Source: Chlorobium sp. (GTDB lineage Bacteria > Bacteroidota > Chlorobiia > Chlorobiales > Chlorobiaceae). Taken from it: 38,232 nt of DNA. Under the pieces are notes generated by a model, which was given only the letters and a program-made list of their open reading frames with translations, had not been told where the DNA came from and ran no database searches. Below, in pieces: positions 10,750 to 22,344 of this stretch. Every line of letters starts with the position of its first letter. The stretch's first letter is position 1. Both the position numbers and the translations under genes were made by a program. Location of the stretch: assembly GCA_005843815.1 (NCBI GenBank), contig SZYA01000019.1, forward strand, positions 1 to 38,232, read 5' to 3'.

Positions 10750-11427
10750 ATGGCAAATATTAATTTTGGTTTTGAACACCATGCCCAAAAAATGTACTCA
10801 GGCGCAATAGAACAGGGGATTACCAACTCTCTTGTACCCATGGTCATTGAGACTTCAGGGCGTGGCGAGCGCGCGTTCGATATTTTTTCGAGGCTGCTGC
10901 GTGAGCGCATCATCTTTCTTGGCAGCGGGATTGACGAGCATGTCGCAGGTCTGATTATGGCCCAGCTTATTTTTCTTGAATCAGAAGATCCCGAGCGTGA
11001 CATTTATATTTATGTCAACTCTCCAGGCGGTAGCGTCTCTGCCGGTCTTGGTATCTACGACACCATGCAGTACATCCGTCCGGAAGTTTCGACGGTCTGT
11101 GTCGGTATGGCGGCAAGTATGGGCGCATTTCTTCTTGCAAGCGGAGCAAAAGGCAAGAGAGCTTCGCTTCCCCATTCACGCATTATGATTCATCAGCCAT
11201 CCGGTGGAGCGCATGGACAGGAGACTGATATTGTTATCCAGGCGCGGGAAATTGAGAAGATTCGTACTCTGCTTGACGAACTCCTTGCCAAACACACCGG
11301 CAAGGATGTGCAGCAGGTAAGGGAGGATTCAGAGCGGGATCGCTGGATGAACGCACAGGAGGCGCTGGATTATGGTATTATCGACGCTATTTTTGAGAAG
11401 CGTCCAGCACCTGAAAAAAAGGACTAA
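10750..11427 (+). CDS. clpP: ATP-dependent Clp protease proteolytic subunit
   Basis: [74 protein letters not shown]. Confidence 0.95.
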   Translation: MANINFGFEHHAQKMYSGAIEQGITNSLVPMVIETSGRGERAFDIFSRLLRERIIFLGSGIDEHVAGLIMAQLIFLESEDPERDIYIYVNSPGGSVSAGLGIYDTMQYIRPEVSTVCVGMAASMGAFLLASGAKGKRASLPHSRIMIHQPSGGAHGQETDIVIQAREIEKIRTLLDELLAKHTGKDVQQVREDSERDRWMNAQEALDYGIIDAIFEKRPAPEKKD

Positions 11428-11443
11428 CCCGAGCAAGCATATC

Positions 11444-14155
11444 ATGAGCGATCATACCGAAGCATTCAATCTGGAAAAAAGTTATAACCATCACGATGTT
11501 GAAGAGCGGTGGCAGAGTGCCCACTGGGAAGAGGTCGGGAGTTTTCATGCCGAGAGCTCCCGTCTCCTGAAAGAGGGCAAAGAGCCCTATACGGTGCTTA
11601 TGCCGCCCCCCAACGTTACCGGAAGTCTGACGCTCGGTCATGTGCTGAACCATACGTTGCAGGATATTTTCATACGCTATAACCGTATGACTGGCAAGGA
11701 GGCGTTGTGGCTTCCCGGCACTGATCATGCTGGTATAGCCACGCAGACGGTGGTGGAGCGAAAGCTGAAAAAAGAGGGGATTACCCGCCACGACCTCGGA
11801 CGCAAGGAGTTTCTTGACCGTGTCTGGGAGTGGCGGGATGAGTACGGTGGTCTCATTCTCAAGCAGCTTCGCAAGCTTGGCATCTCCTGCGACTGGCGGC
11901 GGAACCTCTTTACCATGGATGAAGGCGCTTCAACAGCGGTCATCAACTCCTTTGTCGAACTCTATCGCGACGGATTGATCTATCGGGGTGCCCGTATTAT
12001 CAACTGGTGCCCGGTGTCGCAGACCGCGCTCTCCGATGAAGAGGTGATTATGAAGCCGCGTCGCGACAAGCTTGCCTATGTGCAGTATGCTCTGGTCAAC
12101 CATCCTGGCGAATATATCACCATAGCGACTGTCAGGCCCGAAACCATTCTTGCAGATGTTGCCATTGCCGTCAACCCCGAAGATCCTCGTTATCGTCATC
12201 TGGTTGGGCAGTATACTATCGTGCCGATTGCAGGTCGCCATATTCCCGTTATTGCCGATGACTATGTTGACATTGAGTTTGGCACCGGGGCACTGAAAAT
12301 TACTCCGGCGCATGATCCCAATGACTATCAGGTTGCCCTGCGGCACAATCTGCCGATTCTCTCCGTTATCGGTAAAGATGGCAGGATGACTGATAATTTT
12401 GGGTATGGTGGTATGGATCGATTTGATGCCCGTGAAAAAATTCTCAAGGATCTGGAAGAGCTTGGCAATCTGGTGCGGGTTGAGGAGTATGAGCACAATG
12501 TTGGTTACTCCGAGCGAGCAGATGTGGTGGTAGAGCCCTATCTCTCTGAACAGTGGTTCGTCAAGATGAAGCCTCTTGCCGAGCCAGCCCTGAAGGTGGT
12601 CAATGATGGTGAGATCCAGTTTCATCCCCGGCAATGGATTAATACCTACCGCCACTGGATGGAGAACATTCAGGACTGGTGCATTTCGCGCCAGATCTGG
12701 TGGGGACATCGTATTCCCGCCTGGTACGATACGGAGGGCCGTGTATGGGTTGCAGCTTCATATCAGGAGGCATGTCATCTTGCTGGTACCGACAAGCTGG
12801 TACAGGATGAAGATGTGCTGGATACCTGGTTCTCGTCGTGGCTCTGGCCATTGACAACGCTGGGCTGGACAGAGAAGCAGAGTGACAATGATGATCTCAG
12901 GTCGTTTTATCCCACCAGTACGCTGGTGACCGGACCGGACATTATCTTCTTCTGGGTAGCCAGAATGATTATGGCGGGCCTCTATTTCAAAGGTGATGTG
13001 CCTTTCCGTGATGTCTATTTTACCAGTATTATCCGCGACATGAAGGGGAGGAAACTCTCAAAGTCGCTTGGTAATTCGCCTGATCCGCTCAAGGTGATCG
13101 ACACTTATGGCACCGATGCCCTGCGTTTTACCATAATCTATATTGCGCCTCTTGGTCAGGATGTACTTTTCGGTGAGGAGAAGTGCGAGCTGGGTCGCAA
13201 TTTTGCGACGAAAATCTGGAATGCCACACGCCTTGTCTTTATGCAGCGCGAGAAGTATTTCACTGATCAGGATGATTTTTTCTCATGCTATACAACGTTT
13301 GATCCTCGTTCAGTCACTCTTGATTTTGCGGAACAGTGGCTTCTTTCTGGCTATCATGCCATGCTTGAGCGCTATCATCATGGCTTCAGCCAGTTCAGAG
13401 TCAACGACATTGTCAAGCTGCTTCACGACTTCTTTTGGGGCGATTATTGCGACTGGTATCTTGAGGCGCTGAAGGTAAAGCTTGCGGGGGAGTTGACCAG
13501 AGAAGAGGCTCGCTACGCGGTATGCCTTGCGGTCTCTATCCTTGAGGGTACTCTCAAAGCCCTGCACCCTGTGATGCCCTTTATTACCGATGAGATATGG
13601 CACCATGTTCTGCCTCATGCCCGGGAGGAGAGTATTGCCCTGTCGGCGATGCCCCTTGCTGACGCAGCCATTGCAGGGGTTGATCGTCGTGGATTTGCTC
13701 TGGTTCAGAAGCTTGTTAATGAAATCAGAAGTCTGCGTTCATTGTTCGGCGTGCCCCATAAAAGCGAAGCGATTATTCTTTTCAGATCAGCCAATGAGGC
13801 AGATCGTGGTGTAATTGAGGCAAATCTTCCTCTTATTGCCGCACTTGGTCAATGTATTCCGGCGTTTATGGAGAGTGCAGAGCGCCCGCATCACGCAGCA
13901 GGCTCAGTTATTGAAGGAAATGAACTCTTTGTGCTGCTTGAGGGTTTAATATCCTTTGACAAGGAGCGTGCCCGTCTTCGGAAAGAGATTGACAATATCG
14001 CCTCTTATGTTGTCTCTGTCCGCAGAAAACTTTCCAACGGTGGTTTTGTTGATAATGCTCCTCCCGATGTGATTGAAAAAGAGCGTGAAAAGGTGAGGGA
14101 GGCGGAGGATAATCTCGAAAAGCTCAACGCAAATCTTGCCGTTCTCAGTGAGTGA
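11444..14155 (+). CDS. valS: valyl-tRNA synthetase
   Basis: HIGH-type [43 protein letters not shown]-type [18 protein letters not shown] at 11444 preferred over the ORF-track start inside clpP. Confidence 0.95.
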   Translation: MSDHTEAFNLEKSYNHHDVEERWQSAHWEEVGSFHAESSRLLKEGKEPYTVLMPPPNVTGSLTLGHVLNHTLQDIFIRYNRMTGKEALWLPGTDHAGIATQTVVERKLKKEGITRHDLGRKEFLDRVWEWRDEYGGLILKQLRKLGISCDWRRNLFTMDEGASTAVINSFVELYRDGLIYRGARIINWCPVSQTALSDEEVIMKPRRDKLAYVQYALVNHPGEYITIATVRPETILADVAIAVNPEDPRYRHLVGQYTIVPIAGRHIPVIADDYVDIEFGTGALKITPAHDPNDYQVALRHNLPILSVIGKDGRMTDNFGYGGMDRFDAREKILKDLEELGNLVRVEEYEHNVGYSERADVVVEPYLSEQWFVKMKPLAEPALKVVNDGEIQFHPRQWINTYRHWMENIQDWCISRQIWWGHRIPAWYDTEGRVWVAASYQEACHLAGTDKLVQDEDVLDTWFSSWLWPLTTLGWTEKQSDNDDLRSFYPTSTLVTGPDIIFFWVARMIMAGLYFKGDVPFRDVYFTSIIRDMKGRKLSKSLGNSPDPLKVIDTYGTDALRFTIIYIAPLGQDVLFGEEKCELGRNFATKIWNATRLVFMQREKYFTDQDDFFSCYTTFDPRSVTLDFAEQWLLSGYHAMLERYHHGFSQFRVNDIVKLLHDFFWGDYCDWYLEALKVKLAGELTREEARYAVCLAVSILEGTLKALHPVMPFITDEIWHHVLPHAREESIALSAMPLADAAIAGVDRRGFALVQKLVNEIRSLRSLFGVPHKSEAIILFRSANEADRGVIEANLPLIAALGQCIPAFMESAERPHHAAGSVIEGNELFVLLEGLISFDKERARLRKEIDNIASYVVSVRRKLSNGGFVDNAPPDVIEKEREKVREAEDNLEKLNANLAVLSE

Positions 14156-14226
14156 TGCTGCTGTCGTTTCAGCTCTCGATGGGGTTAAGGACGGTATGTG
14201 AGTATATTTATTAGGATAAGTCAACA

Positions 14227-14249
14227 AAAAGTGGTACACTCCCACTTTT
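14227..14249 (+). terminator. hairpin between valS and the sigma factor gene (terminator or attenuator candidate)
   Basis: AAAAGTGG-tacactc-CCACTTTT, 8-bp perfect stem, 7-nt loop. Confidence 0.4.
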
Positions 14250-14314
14250 CCGGTTTATCAGGCAGGCAGGCTCGACAGATCTCAATTGCCCAAGTTCTTA
14301 AGGAGAAGTTTTAT

Positions 14315-15214
14315 ATGAGGCAACTCAAAATAAGCAAACAGATAACCAATCGTGAAAGCCTATCTCTTGATCGTTATCTGCAAGAGATAGGTAAATATGA
14401 CCTTTTGACCGCAGAAGATGAGGTACGGTTGACCAAAGCGATCAAGGAGGGTTTTGATATGCCGGTTGATACAACCGAATACAAGCGTGCCAAGCGTGCC
14501 CTCGACAAGCTGATCAAAGGTAACCTCCGGTTTGTTGTCTCTGTAGCCAAACAGTATCAGAACCAGGGGCTTACCCTTGGTGATTTGATTAATGAAGGAA
14601 ATCTTGGACTTATCAAGGCGGCTAAACGGTTCGATGAGACCCGTGGATTCAAGTTTATCTCTTATGCGGTATGGTGGATTCGCCAGTCCATTCTTCAGGC
14701 TCTGGCCGAGCAGTCGAGAATTGTCCGGCTTCCATTGAACCGTGTTGGTACCCTCAATAAAATCAGCAAGGCGTACAGCCAGCTTGAGCAGGAGTTTGAG
14801 CGCGACCCCAACACCAGGGAGCTTGCCACTCTTCTTGAGATGGATTCCCAGGATGTCGCCGATACACTGAAAATCGCCGGACGCCATGTGTCGGTTGATG
14901 CACCCTTTGCCCAGGGCGACGATAACCGTCTGCTTGATGTGTTGCAGAACGATGGCCATCTGCCTGATTATGGCCTTAACCGCGACTCTCTCACCCTTGA
15001 GGTGGAGCGCTCCCTTTCAGTTCTTGCGCCGAGAGAGGCTGATGTTATCAAGTCCTATTTCGGCATTGGCATGGATAACCCGCTGACGCTCGAAGAGATT
15101 GGAGAGAAGTTCAGGTTGACCCGCGAGCGTGTCCGCCAGATCAAGGAGAAGGCGATACGGCGGCTGAGGCAGTCCGCCTACAGCAAAATTTTGAAGGAGT
15201 ATATCGGGAGCTGA
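14315..15214 (+). CDS. rpoD: primary sigma-70 family RNA polymerase sigma factor
   Basis: aaggagaag RBS before ATG 14315; [63 protein letters not shown]. Confidence 0.9.
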   Translation: MRQLKISKQITNRESLSLDRYLQEIGKYDLLTAEDEVRLTKAIKEGFDMPVDTTEYKRAKRALDKLIKGNLRFVVSVAKQYQNQGLTLGDLINEGNLGLIKAAKRFDETRGFKFISYAVWWIRQSILQALAEQSRIVRLPLNRVGTLNKISKAYSQLEQEFERDPNTRELATLLEMDSQDVADTLKIAGRHVSVDAPFAQGDDNRLLDVLQNDGHLPDYGLNRDSLTLEVERSLSVLAPREADVIKSYFGIGMDNPLTLEEIGEKFRLTRERVRQIKEKAIRRLRQSAYSKILKEYIGS

Positions 15215-15242
15215 GATCGTTACTCCTGAAGAGAGGCATAAG

Positions 15243-15286
15243 TGGAGAGTCTGGCAAGATGTTTTGCTTGCTCTCCATTTTGATTT
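15243..15286 (+). terminator. probable Rho-independent terminator downstream of the sigma factor gene
   Basis: TGGAGAG ... CAAG atgttttg CTTG ... CTCTCCA followed by TTTTGATTTTT. Confidence 0.6.
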
Positions 15287-15323
15287 TTGCCCTGCGTTAT
15301 CTTTTGATCCTTCGTGAATTGCT

Positions 15324-16403
15324 TCAGTCCTGAGCAGTTTTATAGATCACGTAGCCGATGCCGAGAAAAAGCAGATTTGGCAGCCATGCAGCAAGCAGCG
15401 GGTTTATAGCCCCCTGGTTTCCGGCCATGGCAACAGTTTTCTGCAATCCGAGATAGAGAAATCCTGCAAAAAGTGATATGGTGATTTCAGAGGCGAGCCC
15501 ACCCCGTTTTTTTTTGGCGGAAAGCGGTACACCGATGAGCAGGATGATAAGAGAGGCGAATGGCATTGAGCTTTTGGTGTGAAAGAGTACCCTCGAGGGC
15601 TCAAGTCCAGCCAACCCGGCTTTTTGTTTTTCTGAGAGATAACGGTAGTGGCGGATGATATTCATTTCGTCCGGATGGAGATTGAGCGCTTTCAGTGATG
15701 ATGGCGACAGTGCAAGTTTTACCTCTTTTGACGGCTCAACGTAAAACTCCTCATTATCCTGAGTAAATACCCTGATTGAGGCGTTCCGCATCATCCACTC
15801 CCGAGTTTTGAAATCATACCGCATTGAGTCGGCATCGATTCTTGATGTAAGTCTGGCACCGCTGAACTGCTCTATGGAGACCGCGACGAGGAGTGAGCGG
15901 TCAGGATCAAACTCTCCAATTGAAACAATTCGATTGCCAGGTTCGAGCAGGTGAATATTCCGGTTCTCTTTCGCTTTTGAGTTGTTTTTAATGAAATATC
16001 GCTGATCAAAGGCATGTGTTTCACTGAATGCCGCAGGGGCTATCCACCATGCGTTTACAATATTCATGCCAAGAATGAGAAGGCCGCCAAGCAGAAAAGG
16101 GGTCAGGAGTTGGCGCATATTGATGCCAGCGGAGCGAATCGCAGGCAGTTCGCTTGAAAGCGCGAGTTTTCCTGATACAAGTATTGAGGCGAGGAGGGAG
16201 CTGATCGGGGAGGTGATCAGGATAGTGGCAGGAACGGTCAACAGAAAAAATCGCCCAACCTCCTGCACCGTGAGATGGTTCTCCATGATTGCATCAAGTC
16301 TCTCAACCACCGTAATGAGAATAAAGAGGCAGACAAAGACCAGAGAGGCGAAAAAGAAGGTTTTTGCAAACTGCCCGAATATATACCTGTAGAGAATCTT
16401 CAT
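15324..16403 (-). CDS. LptF/LptG family permease
   Basis: 359 aa; YIFGQFAKTFFFASLVFVCLFILITVVERLD, ELPAIRSAGINMRQLLTPFLLGG, C-terminal TM block. Confidence 0.85.
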   Translation of the reverse strand: MKILYRYIFGQFAKTFFFASLVFVCLFILITVVERLDAIMENHLTVQEVGRFFLLTVPATILITSPISSLLASILVSGKLALSSELPAIRSAGINMRQLLTPFLLGGLLILGMNIVNAWWIAPAAFSETHAFDQRYFIKNNSKAKENRNIHLLEPGNRIVSIGEFDPDRSLLVAVSIEQFSGARLTSRIDADSMRYDFKTREWMMRNASIRVFTQDNEEFYVEPSKEVKLALSPSSLKALNLHPDEMNIIRHYRYLSEKQKAGLAGLEPSRVLFHTKSSMPFASLIILLIGVPLSAKKKRGGLASEITISLFAGFLYLGLQKTVAMAGNQGAINPLLAAWLPNLLFLGIGYVIYKTAQD

Positions 16404-16439
16404 CGTATTATCCGGGCAAGGGTGCAGGGCATCACTCTG

Positions 16440-19400
16440 TTAATAACCAAAAATATCATCAACTTTCAGCTCTTTGACGGTTCCATATTTCCGAAGAGTT
16501 GCCATGTCAAGATTTTTCTTGTTGCCAAGTACCAGCATGACATGTTTCCTGTTGTTGAAATGGCTCTTGTGGAACTGCTCAATGTCGTTGAGGTCCATGC
16601 TTCCAGCTCCCTGATAAATATCTTTTCTGATATCGTGGTCGTGCCCAAGCCGTAGTGCCTCCTCGTACGAGAAGAGAATTTCGGTTTTTGTGAGCCGTTC
16701 AGTAGAGATTTTCTGCAAAATGCCATTCTGCGCCGATGCAAAAAGTTGTGGCGATTTTGGCAGTTCCCGCATCAGATTGCTGATTCCTTCGAGCGCTTCG
16801 GGCAGTTTGTCGGCCTGGGTGCCAATGTAACTGACAATAAAGTTGTGCTCCTTTTTCTGTTTCGGAGTTTTATAGACAGAAAAGACCGAGTAGGCAAGCG
16901 CCTTGGCTTCGCGCAGCTCCTGGAAGACCACAGAAGACATGCCACCGCCGTAGTATTCGTTGAAGAGGGTCGAGAGGGGCACAATGGATTGGTTATACAG
17001 CTCATCCCTCGTCAGCAGAATCACCTCAGCCTGTGTCATATCGTAGTCGACGACATAGACAAGATTGTCGTTCTGTTCAAGATCTTTGTAGGGATCGTTT
17101 GCTGGCGGGGTTTTGAATGATGCAGGGTATTGCCGGACTGCATGCAGCTCTCCGAGCAGCTCCTCCGAAGAGGCTGGGCCGTAGTAAAGAACCCGATGGC
17201 TGTACTGCAAGAGCGACTCTATCTCTTGAAGCAACTCTTTCGATGTCACCTTTTCAAGCTCACTGTTGCTCAGGACATTGGTGAAGGGCGAAACCGGGCC
17301 ATACTTGCCATAACTTGTCATGGCCTCAAAGAGTATCTTCTTCTTGGAGAGCTTGTCATCAGCCCGCTCTTTGATCACTCCGGCTTTCAGCTTTTCAAGC
17401 GCCTCATTGTCAGGACGGGTATCCACCAGAAGTTTTTCAAGCAGTCGGATTGCCGCAGCAGAGTTCTTTTGAAGTCCTGAAAGCTTCAGATAGACATAGT
17501 TGTCGGAGGTAAATGCCGAGAAGCTTGCACCCACCTTGTACAACTCCTGGCTGAACTCTTTTGGGGTAAGTTCCGAAGTGCCAAGATAGGAGAGATAGTC
17601 GAGCGCAAGATCAATTTTTTTGCTGTTATTTTTTCCGATATCAAAGACGTAGTAGAGTGAGAACAGCTCGTTTTCACTGTTGTGCAGGTAGTGCAGCTTG
17701 ACTGAAGGGTTCAGCTCAAAAAAGCCGATATCTTTTTTATAGTCAAGAAAAGAGGGGCTGGTCTCTTCTGATTTTTTGGCCAGAATCTGCTCGGCAAACG
17801 GTGATGAGCTGTTCCTGTTCACCGTGAGAGGTGTGATCGGGGGTTTCTGGATTTTTGCTTCACTCTCTGGTGTGCCGTGCTCCTTGAAGATGGCGACATA
17901 ATTTGAGCTATAATGTTTTTTTGAAAACGCTATCAGCTCCTCTTTGGTAATTTTCTGGAGGCGATCAATATTGCTGACATGCTCCTGCCACGGCATATCC
18001 CAGACAAAACTGTCCACGTATGCTTCAACCCTGCCATGGTTGGTTTCGTAGAGTTTCAATTGCTCCACCTTCAGGTCATTGATTGCCGCTTCGAGGAGCC
18101 AGTCAGGAAACTTGCCCTCTTTCAGTAGCTCAAGCTGATCAAGCAGCTCGCGTTGTACCTCTTCAAGGCTTTGACCCTCTCGCGGTTTTCCGGTGAGAAT
18201 GTGCGTGGAATAATCTTTCATCATGATCAGCGATGAGCTGGCATCGAGCACTCTCTGCTGCTGGTTCAGATTGAGGTCAATCAGTCCGGCAGTGTGGTTG
18301 AAGAGGATTTTGTCGACAAGGGTCAGGTAGTCGGCATCCGGGCTGTTGACACCATTGAAACGAAAGCCGATAACCAGCTCTTCAGATTCAGGCCCTTTGA
18401 CCCTGGTGATCAAGGGTTTGGTGATCTCATCTTCAACAGCGGGAGTAAATGCAGGCAGCTCTTTTGGCTCCAGTACCGAAAACTTCTGATCAATCAGCTT
18501 GATCATCGCATCTGGTTCAAAATCTCCGGCGATACAGAGAGCCATGTTGTTTGGAACATAGTGGCTGCGGTAATAATCGACAACATTTTTGATAGAGGGA
18601 TTTTTCAGGTGCTCAGCCTTGCCAATGGTGGTCTGTGTTCCGTAGGTGTGTTTTTGGAAGAGCCCGGCAAAGAGCTTCTCCCATATTTTACGACTGTCAC
18701 TATCCATGGTCATATTCTTCTCTTCATACACCGTCTCAAGTTCGGTATGAAAGAGGCGCATGACCGGATTGCGAAAGCGCTCGGCTTCAATGGTCAGCCA
18801 ATGGTCAAATTTGTTGGAGGGAATATCGTTGACATAGACGGTCTGTTCAACCCAGGTGTAGGCATTGGTTCCTTGGGCTCCGATAGAGCTGAGCAGCTTG
18901 TCATACTCATTGGGGACGGTAAAGCCGGCCGCAGCATTGGAGAGTGAATCGATCTTTTTGTAGATCGCCGCCCGTTTTTCAATGTTGGCCGTTGAGCGGT
19001 ACTCTTCATAGAGATCAGTGATTTTTTGAAGCTCGACATGCTCCTTTTCATAATCGAGAGAGCCGAGGGAATCGGTGCCCTTGAAGAGCATGTGTTCCAG
19101 ATAGTGCGCAAGACCAGTCGTCTCCGCCGGATCATTCTTGCTGCCCGCCCTGACGGCGATAGAGGTGTATATTCTCGGCTCGTCATGATAGGGGCTCATG
19201 TAAACGGTCAGCCCGTTTTTGAGGATATAGATTCTGGTGTGAAGAGAGTCTCCGGGAACGGTGGTGTATGGATAGGGGCTGGTTTCGTGCTTGTTCATAA
19301 TGGGCGTACAGGAGATTAAATGCAAAAAAAGTATCCCGATGAGGAGCATGGGGATACCGCGTTTCATGGGTACAACAAATCGAAAAGTATCAGGCATCAA
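16440..19400 (-). CDS. M16 family zinc metallopeptidase (lipoprotein signal)
   Basis: 986 aa; [15 protein letters not shown] (HxxEH), downstream glutamate region [24 protein letters not shown]-terminal hydrophobic stretch with LHLISC. Confidence 0.92.
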   Translation of the reverse strand: MMPDTFRFVVPMKRGIPMLLIGILFLHLISCTPIMNKHETSPYPYTTVPGDSLHTRIYILKNGLTVYMSPYHDEPRIYTSIAVRAGSKNDPAETTGLAHYLEHMLFKGTDSLGSLDYEKEHVELQKITDLYEEYRSTANIEKRAAIYKKIDSLSNAAAGFTVPNEYDKLLSSIGAQGTNAYTWVEQTVYVNDIPSNKFDHWLTIEAERFRNPVMRLFHTELETVYEEKNMTMDSDSRKIWEKLFAGLFQKHTYGTQTTIGKAEHLKNPSIKNVVDYYRSHYVPNNMALCIAGDFEPDAMIKLIDQKFSVLEPKELPAFTPAVEDEITKPLITRVKGPESEELVIGFRFNGVNSPDADYLTLVDKILFNHTAGLIDLNLNQQQRVLDASSSLIMMKDYSTHILTGKPREGQSLEEVQRELLDQLELLKEGKFPDWLLEAAINDLKVEQLKLYETNHGRVEAYVDSFVWDMPWQEHVSNIDRLQKITKEELIAFSKKHYSSNYVAIFKEHGTPESEAKIQKPPITPLTVNRNSSSPFAEQILAKKSEETSPSFLDYKKDIGFFELNPSVKLHYLHNSENELFSLYYVFDIGKNNSKKIDLALDYLSYLGTSELTPKEFSQELYKVGASFSAFTSDNYVYLKLSGLQKNSAAAIRLLEKLLVDTRPDNEALEKLKAGVIKERADDKLSKKKILFEAMTSYGKYGPVSPFTNVLSNSELEKVTSKELLQEIESLLQYSHRVLYYGPASSEELLGELHAVRQYPASFKTPPANDPYKDLEQNDNLVYVVDYDMTQAEVILLTRDELYNQSIVPLSTLFNEYYGGGMSSVVFQELREAKALAYSVFSVYKTPKQKKEHNFIVSYIGTQADKLPEALEGISNLMRELPKSPQLFASAQNGILQKISTERLTKTEILFSYEEALRLGHDHDIRKDIYQGAGSMDLNDIEQFHKSHFNNRKHVMLVLGNKKNLDMATLRKYGTVKELKVDDIFGY

Positions 19401-19591
19401 ATAAAGACAATAATGGGATTAAAAGCAGATAATTGCAACCATGGCAAGAACCTTTTTTTTAAAGAGAAGGTTCCATATACCCCTCTCGTAATTTTTAAAT
19501 CTATTGCCAGGTGGTAAAGGCTCCTGTTCTCAGTATTTCAGGAATATGGCAAATCATTTACATATAACAACAATTTGTGCTTTCCATCTCC

Positions 19592-19629
19592 TGCCGCCGC
19601 CCCTCTTCTTAATTCCCCTCCTCTGGAGG
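19592..19629. repeat. intergenic repeat copy 1 (38 bp)
   Basis: tgccgccgcccctcttcttaattcccctcctctggagg; 37/38 match to copy 2. Confidence 0.8.
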
Positions 19630-19663
19630 CAAGATAATCTTGCCTACCTGTGAAGCCGTTTTG

Positions 19664-19701
19664 TGCCGCCGTCCCTCTTCTTAATTCCCCTCCTCTGGAG
19701 G
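19664..19701. repeat. intergenic repeat copy 2 (38 bp)
   Basis: tgccgccgtccctcttcttaattcccctcctctggagg; 72 bp downstream of copy 1, followed by two GC-rich hairpins. Confidence 0.8.
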
Positions 19702-20209
19702 GGTGCCCCGCAGGGGCGGGGTGGTTCTTTCGGATAGCAAGAAATGATACCTATTATTCTTATGAATTGCGCACAAGTCATTATCCTCAGTAATGCGTAT
19801 CGGTTTGAACTCCGCATTGGTTGGGACAAGATACATCCCATCATCCCACACCGACAGATGCTTGAACTTGCAACAAAAAGAGAAAGAAGAGCCACAAAGG
19901 AGAGATCAAGCAGGGTAGAGAACCTCTTTCAGCGACAAAATAGAGAACATGAATCCGGTGGAGTATTTGTCCCGCCCCCTTTGCCAAATTGTAAGCCTTG
20001 CGATTTTTCTTATATTCTTGGCGGCCCTCTTTTTCGAGAATCGTCCATGATCTTTTACAAGTTCTGTCGATGAGATGTCGGCTCTGCCCTTTATGGATAC
20101 ATGCCGGGGCAGAGAATCATTGTTGAATCCGATAGTGGCGACATAGTGGTAGCACAGGGTGCAAAACCTGGGGGGAAAACGAAAAAAACATCAAGAGGGA
20201 GCATCAGGT

Positions 20210-22255
20210 ATGGCAGAGATTGTTGGCGGAACATACAGGCTTGTCAGTCCTTACAGTCCGGCGGGTGACCAGCCGAAAGCCATTGATGCGCTCCGTGAAG
20301 GTGTGCTCTCGGGGAATCCCTACCAGACGCTGCTTGGAGTGACCGGCTCAGGAAAAACCTTTACCATCTCCAACGTCATTACCCAGGTCAACAAGCCGGT
20401 GCTGGTGATGAGCCATAACAAGACGCTGGCGGCGCAGCTCTATGGGGAGCTCAAGCAGTTTTTTCCTGACAATGCGGTCGAGTACTTTATCAGCTACTAC
20501 GATTTTTATCAGCCAGAGGCCTACCTCCCCTCGCTTGACAAGTATATTGCCAAAGACCTTCGCATCAACGATGAGATTGAACGTCTTCGACTGAAGGCCA
20601 CAAGTTCTCTTCTCAGCGGTCGGAAAGATGTGATTGTGGTCAGCTCTGTCAGTTGTATTTACGGTTTGGGCTCTCCTGAAGACTGGAAAGCGCAGATTAT
20701 TGAACTCCGTTCCGGCATGGAGAAAGATCGTGATGTTTTTCTCAAAGAGCTGATTGCGCTCCACTATATTCGTGATGATGTGCAGCCCACCTCCGGCAAG
20801 TTCCGGGTCAGGGGCGACACTATTGATCTGGTGCCTGCGCATGACGAGCTGGCGCTCAGAATCGAGTTTTTTGGCTCCGAGATTGAGAGTATCCAGACCT
20901 TTGATATTCATACCGGAGAGGTGCTTGGGGTTGATGATTACGCCTTTATCTATCCAGCCCGGCAGTTTGTTGCCGACGAGGAGAAGCTCAAGGTGGCGAT
21001 GTTTGCCATCGAAAACGAGCTGGCGGAGCGGTTGAACTATTATCGCGCTGAAAACCGCTTTCTCGAAGCACGCAGAATTGAAGAGCGCACCCGCTACGAT
21101 CTTGAGATGATGAAGGAGCTTGGCTACTGCTCCGGCATTGAGAATTACTCCCGCCATCTTTCAGGACGCCCTGCCGGAGAGCGCCCGATATGTCTCCTCG
21201 ACTATTTTCCAAAGGACTATCTGGTGGTGATTGATGAGTCGCATGTGACGTTGCCGCAGATACGTGGCATGTACGGTGGCGATCGGTCACGCAAAACCAT
21301 TCTGGTGGAGCATGGCTTCAGGCTTCCCTCGGCGCTCGACAACCGGCCACTCCGCTTTGAGGAGTTTGAAGAGATGGTGAAGCAGGTGATCTGTGTCAGC
21401 GCCACTCCCGGCGACCATGAGCTGTTCCGTTCAGGGGGCGAGGTGGTTGAGCTGCTTGTTCGTCCTACCGGCCTGTTGGATCCGCCGGTGGTGGTGCGTC
21501 CAATCAGCGGGCAGATCGACAACCTCATGGCTGAAATCCGTCTCCACACAGGAAAAGGGCACAAGGTGCTGGTGATGACGCTGACCAAACGAATGTCGGA
21601 GGATCTGCACGATTTTTTCAGAAAGGCTGGTATTCGTTCACGCTACCTCCATTCAGAGATCAAGAGCCTGGAGCGCATCCAGATTCTCAGGGAACTCAGG
21701 ACGGGAGATATTGATGTGCTGGTCGGAGTCAACCTGTTGCGCGAAGGGCTGGATCTGCCGGAAGTCTCCCTGGTGGCAATTCTTGATGCCGACAAGGAGG
21801 GCTTTTTACGCAACACCCGTTCGCTGATGCAGATTGCCGGCAGGGCAGCCCGCAATCTCGACGGATTTGTGGTGCTCTATGCCGACGTGATCACCCGCTC
21901 GATTCAGGAGGTGCTCGACGAAACCGCAAGGCGTCGCATCATCCAGCAGCGCTACAACGAAGAGCACGGCATTACGCCTCGCTCAATCATCAAATCAGTT
22001 GACCAGATTCTTGATACCACCGGTGTGGCCGATGCCGAGGAGCGCTACCGCAGAAGGCGCTTTGGCCTTGAAGCCAAACCGGAGCGCGTTTTTTCGGGCC
22101 TTCTCGACACCTTGACGCCAGAGCAGGGGTATGCGATGGCGGCTGAGCTTCAGCTTGAAATGCAGGAGGCTGCAGTTCACATGGAGTATGAAAAAGCGGC
22201 ATATCTGCGTGACGAGATCAGCAAGCTGGAGCAGGTTTTGAAGCGGCCTCAGTAA
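20210..22255 (+). CDS. uvrB: excinuclease ABC subunit B
   Basis: [89 protein letters not shown] at 20210 preceded by agaggga. Confidence 0.95.
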   Translation: MAEIVGGTYRLVSPYSPAGDQPKAIDALREGVLSGNPYQTLLGVTGSGKTFTISNVITQVNKPVLVMSHNKTLAAQLYGELKQFFPDNAVEYFISYYDFYQPEAYLPSLDKYIAKDLRINDEIERLRLKATSSLLSGRKDVIVVSSVSCIYGLGSPEDWKAQIIELRSGMEKDRDVFLKELIALHYIRDDVQPTSGKFRVRGDTIDLVPAHDELALRIEFFGSEIESIQTFDIHTGEVLGVDDYAFIYPARQFVADEEKLKVAMFAIENELAERLNYYRAENRFLEARRIEERTRYDLEMMKELGYCSGIENYSRHLSGRPAGERPICLLDYFPKDYLVVIDESHVTLPQIRGMYGGDRSRKTILVEHGFRLPSALDNRPLRFEEFEEMVKQVICVSATPGDHELFRSGGEVVELLVRPTGLLDPPVVVRPISGQIDNLMAEIRLHTGKGHKVLVMTLTKRMSEDLHDFFRKAGIRSRYLHSEIKSLERIQILRELRTGDIDVLVGVNLLREGLDLPEVSLVAILDADKEGFLRNTRSLMQIAGRAARNLDGFVVLYADVITRSIQEVLDETARRRIIQQRYNEEHGITPRSIIKSVDQILDTTGVADAEERYRRRRFGLEAKPERVFSGLLDTLTPEQGYAMAAELQLEMQEAAVHMEYEKAAYLRDEISKLEQVLKRPQ

Positions 22256-22344
22256 TGCAACCCTTTTATTGTACTCCATGACCCGACTTTTTTGTATGTT
22301 CAAAGGTAGGTTTTTCTTATGCCGTTCACCCCAGTTCGTTTGCG

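Noticed and set aside
10238-10810. 190-aa plus-strand ORF spanning thyX, its upstream region and the clpP start
   Set aside because: Overlaps two confident genes in the wrong strand or frame; no recognisable domain.
11930-12709. 259-aa minus-strand ORF inside valS
   Set aside because: Shadow ORF opposite conserved valyl-tRNA synthetase.
18294-18947. 217-aa plus-strand ORF inside the M16 peptidase gene
   Set aside because: Antisense to a confident M16 peptidase; no motif or RBS support.
19448-19473. GAACCTT...AAGGTTC hairpin upstream of the M16 gene
   Set aside because: Short stem with A/T-rich interior; could be chance, no supporting context.
20348-21157. 269-aa minus-strand ORF inside uvrB
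   Set aside because: Antisense to a well-conserved uvrB; low-complexity translation without family motifs; coding-strand shadow.
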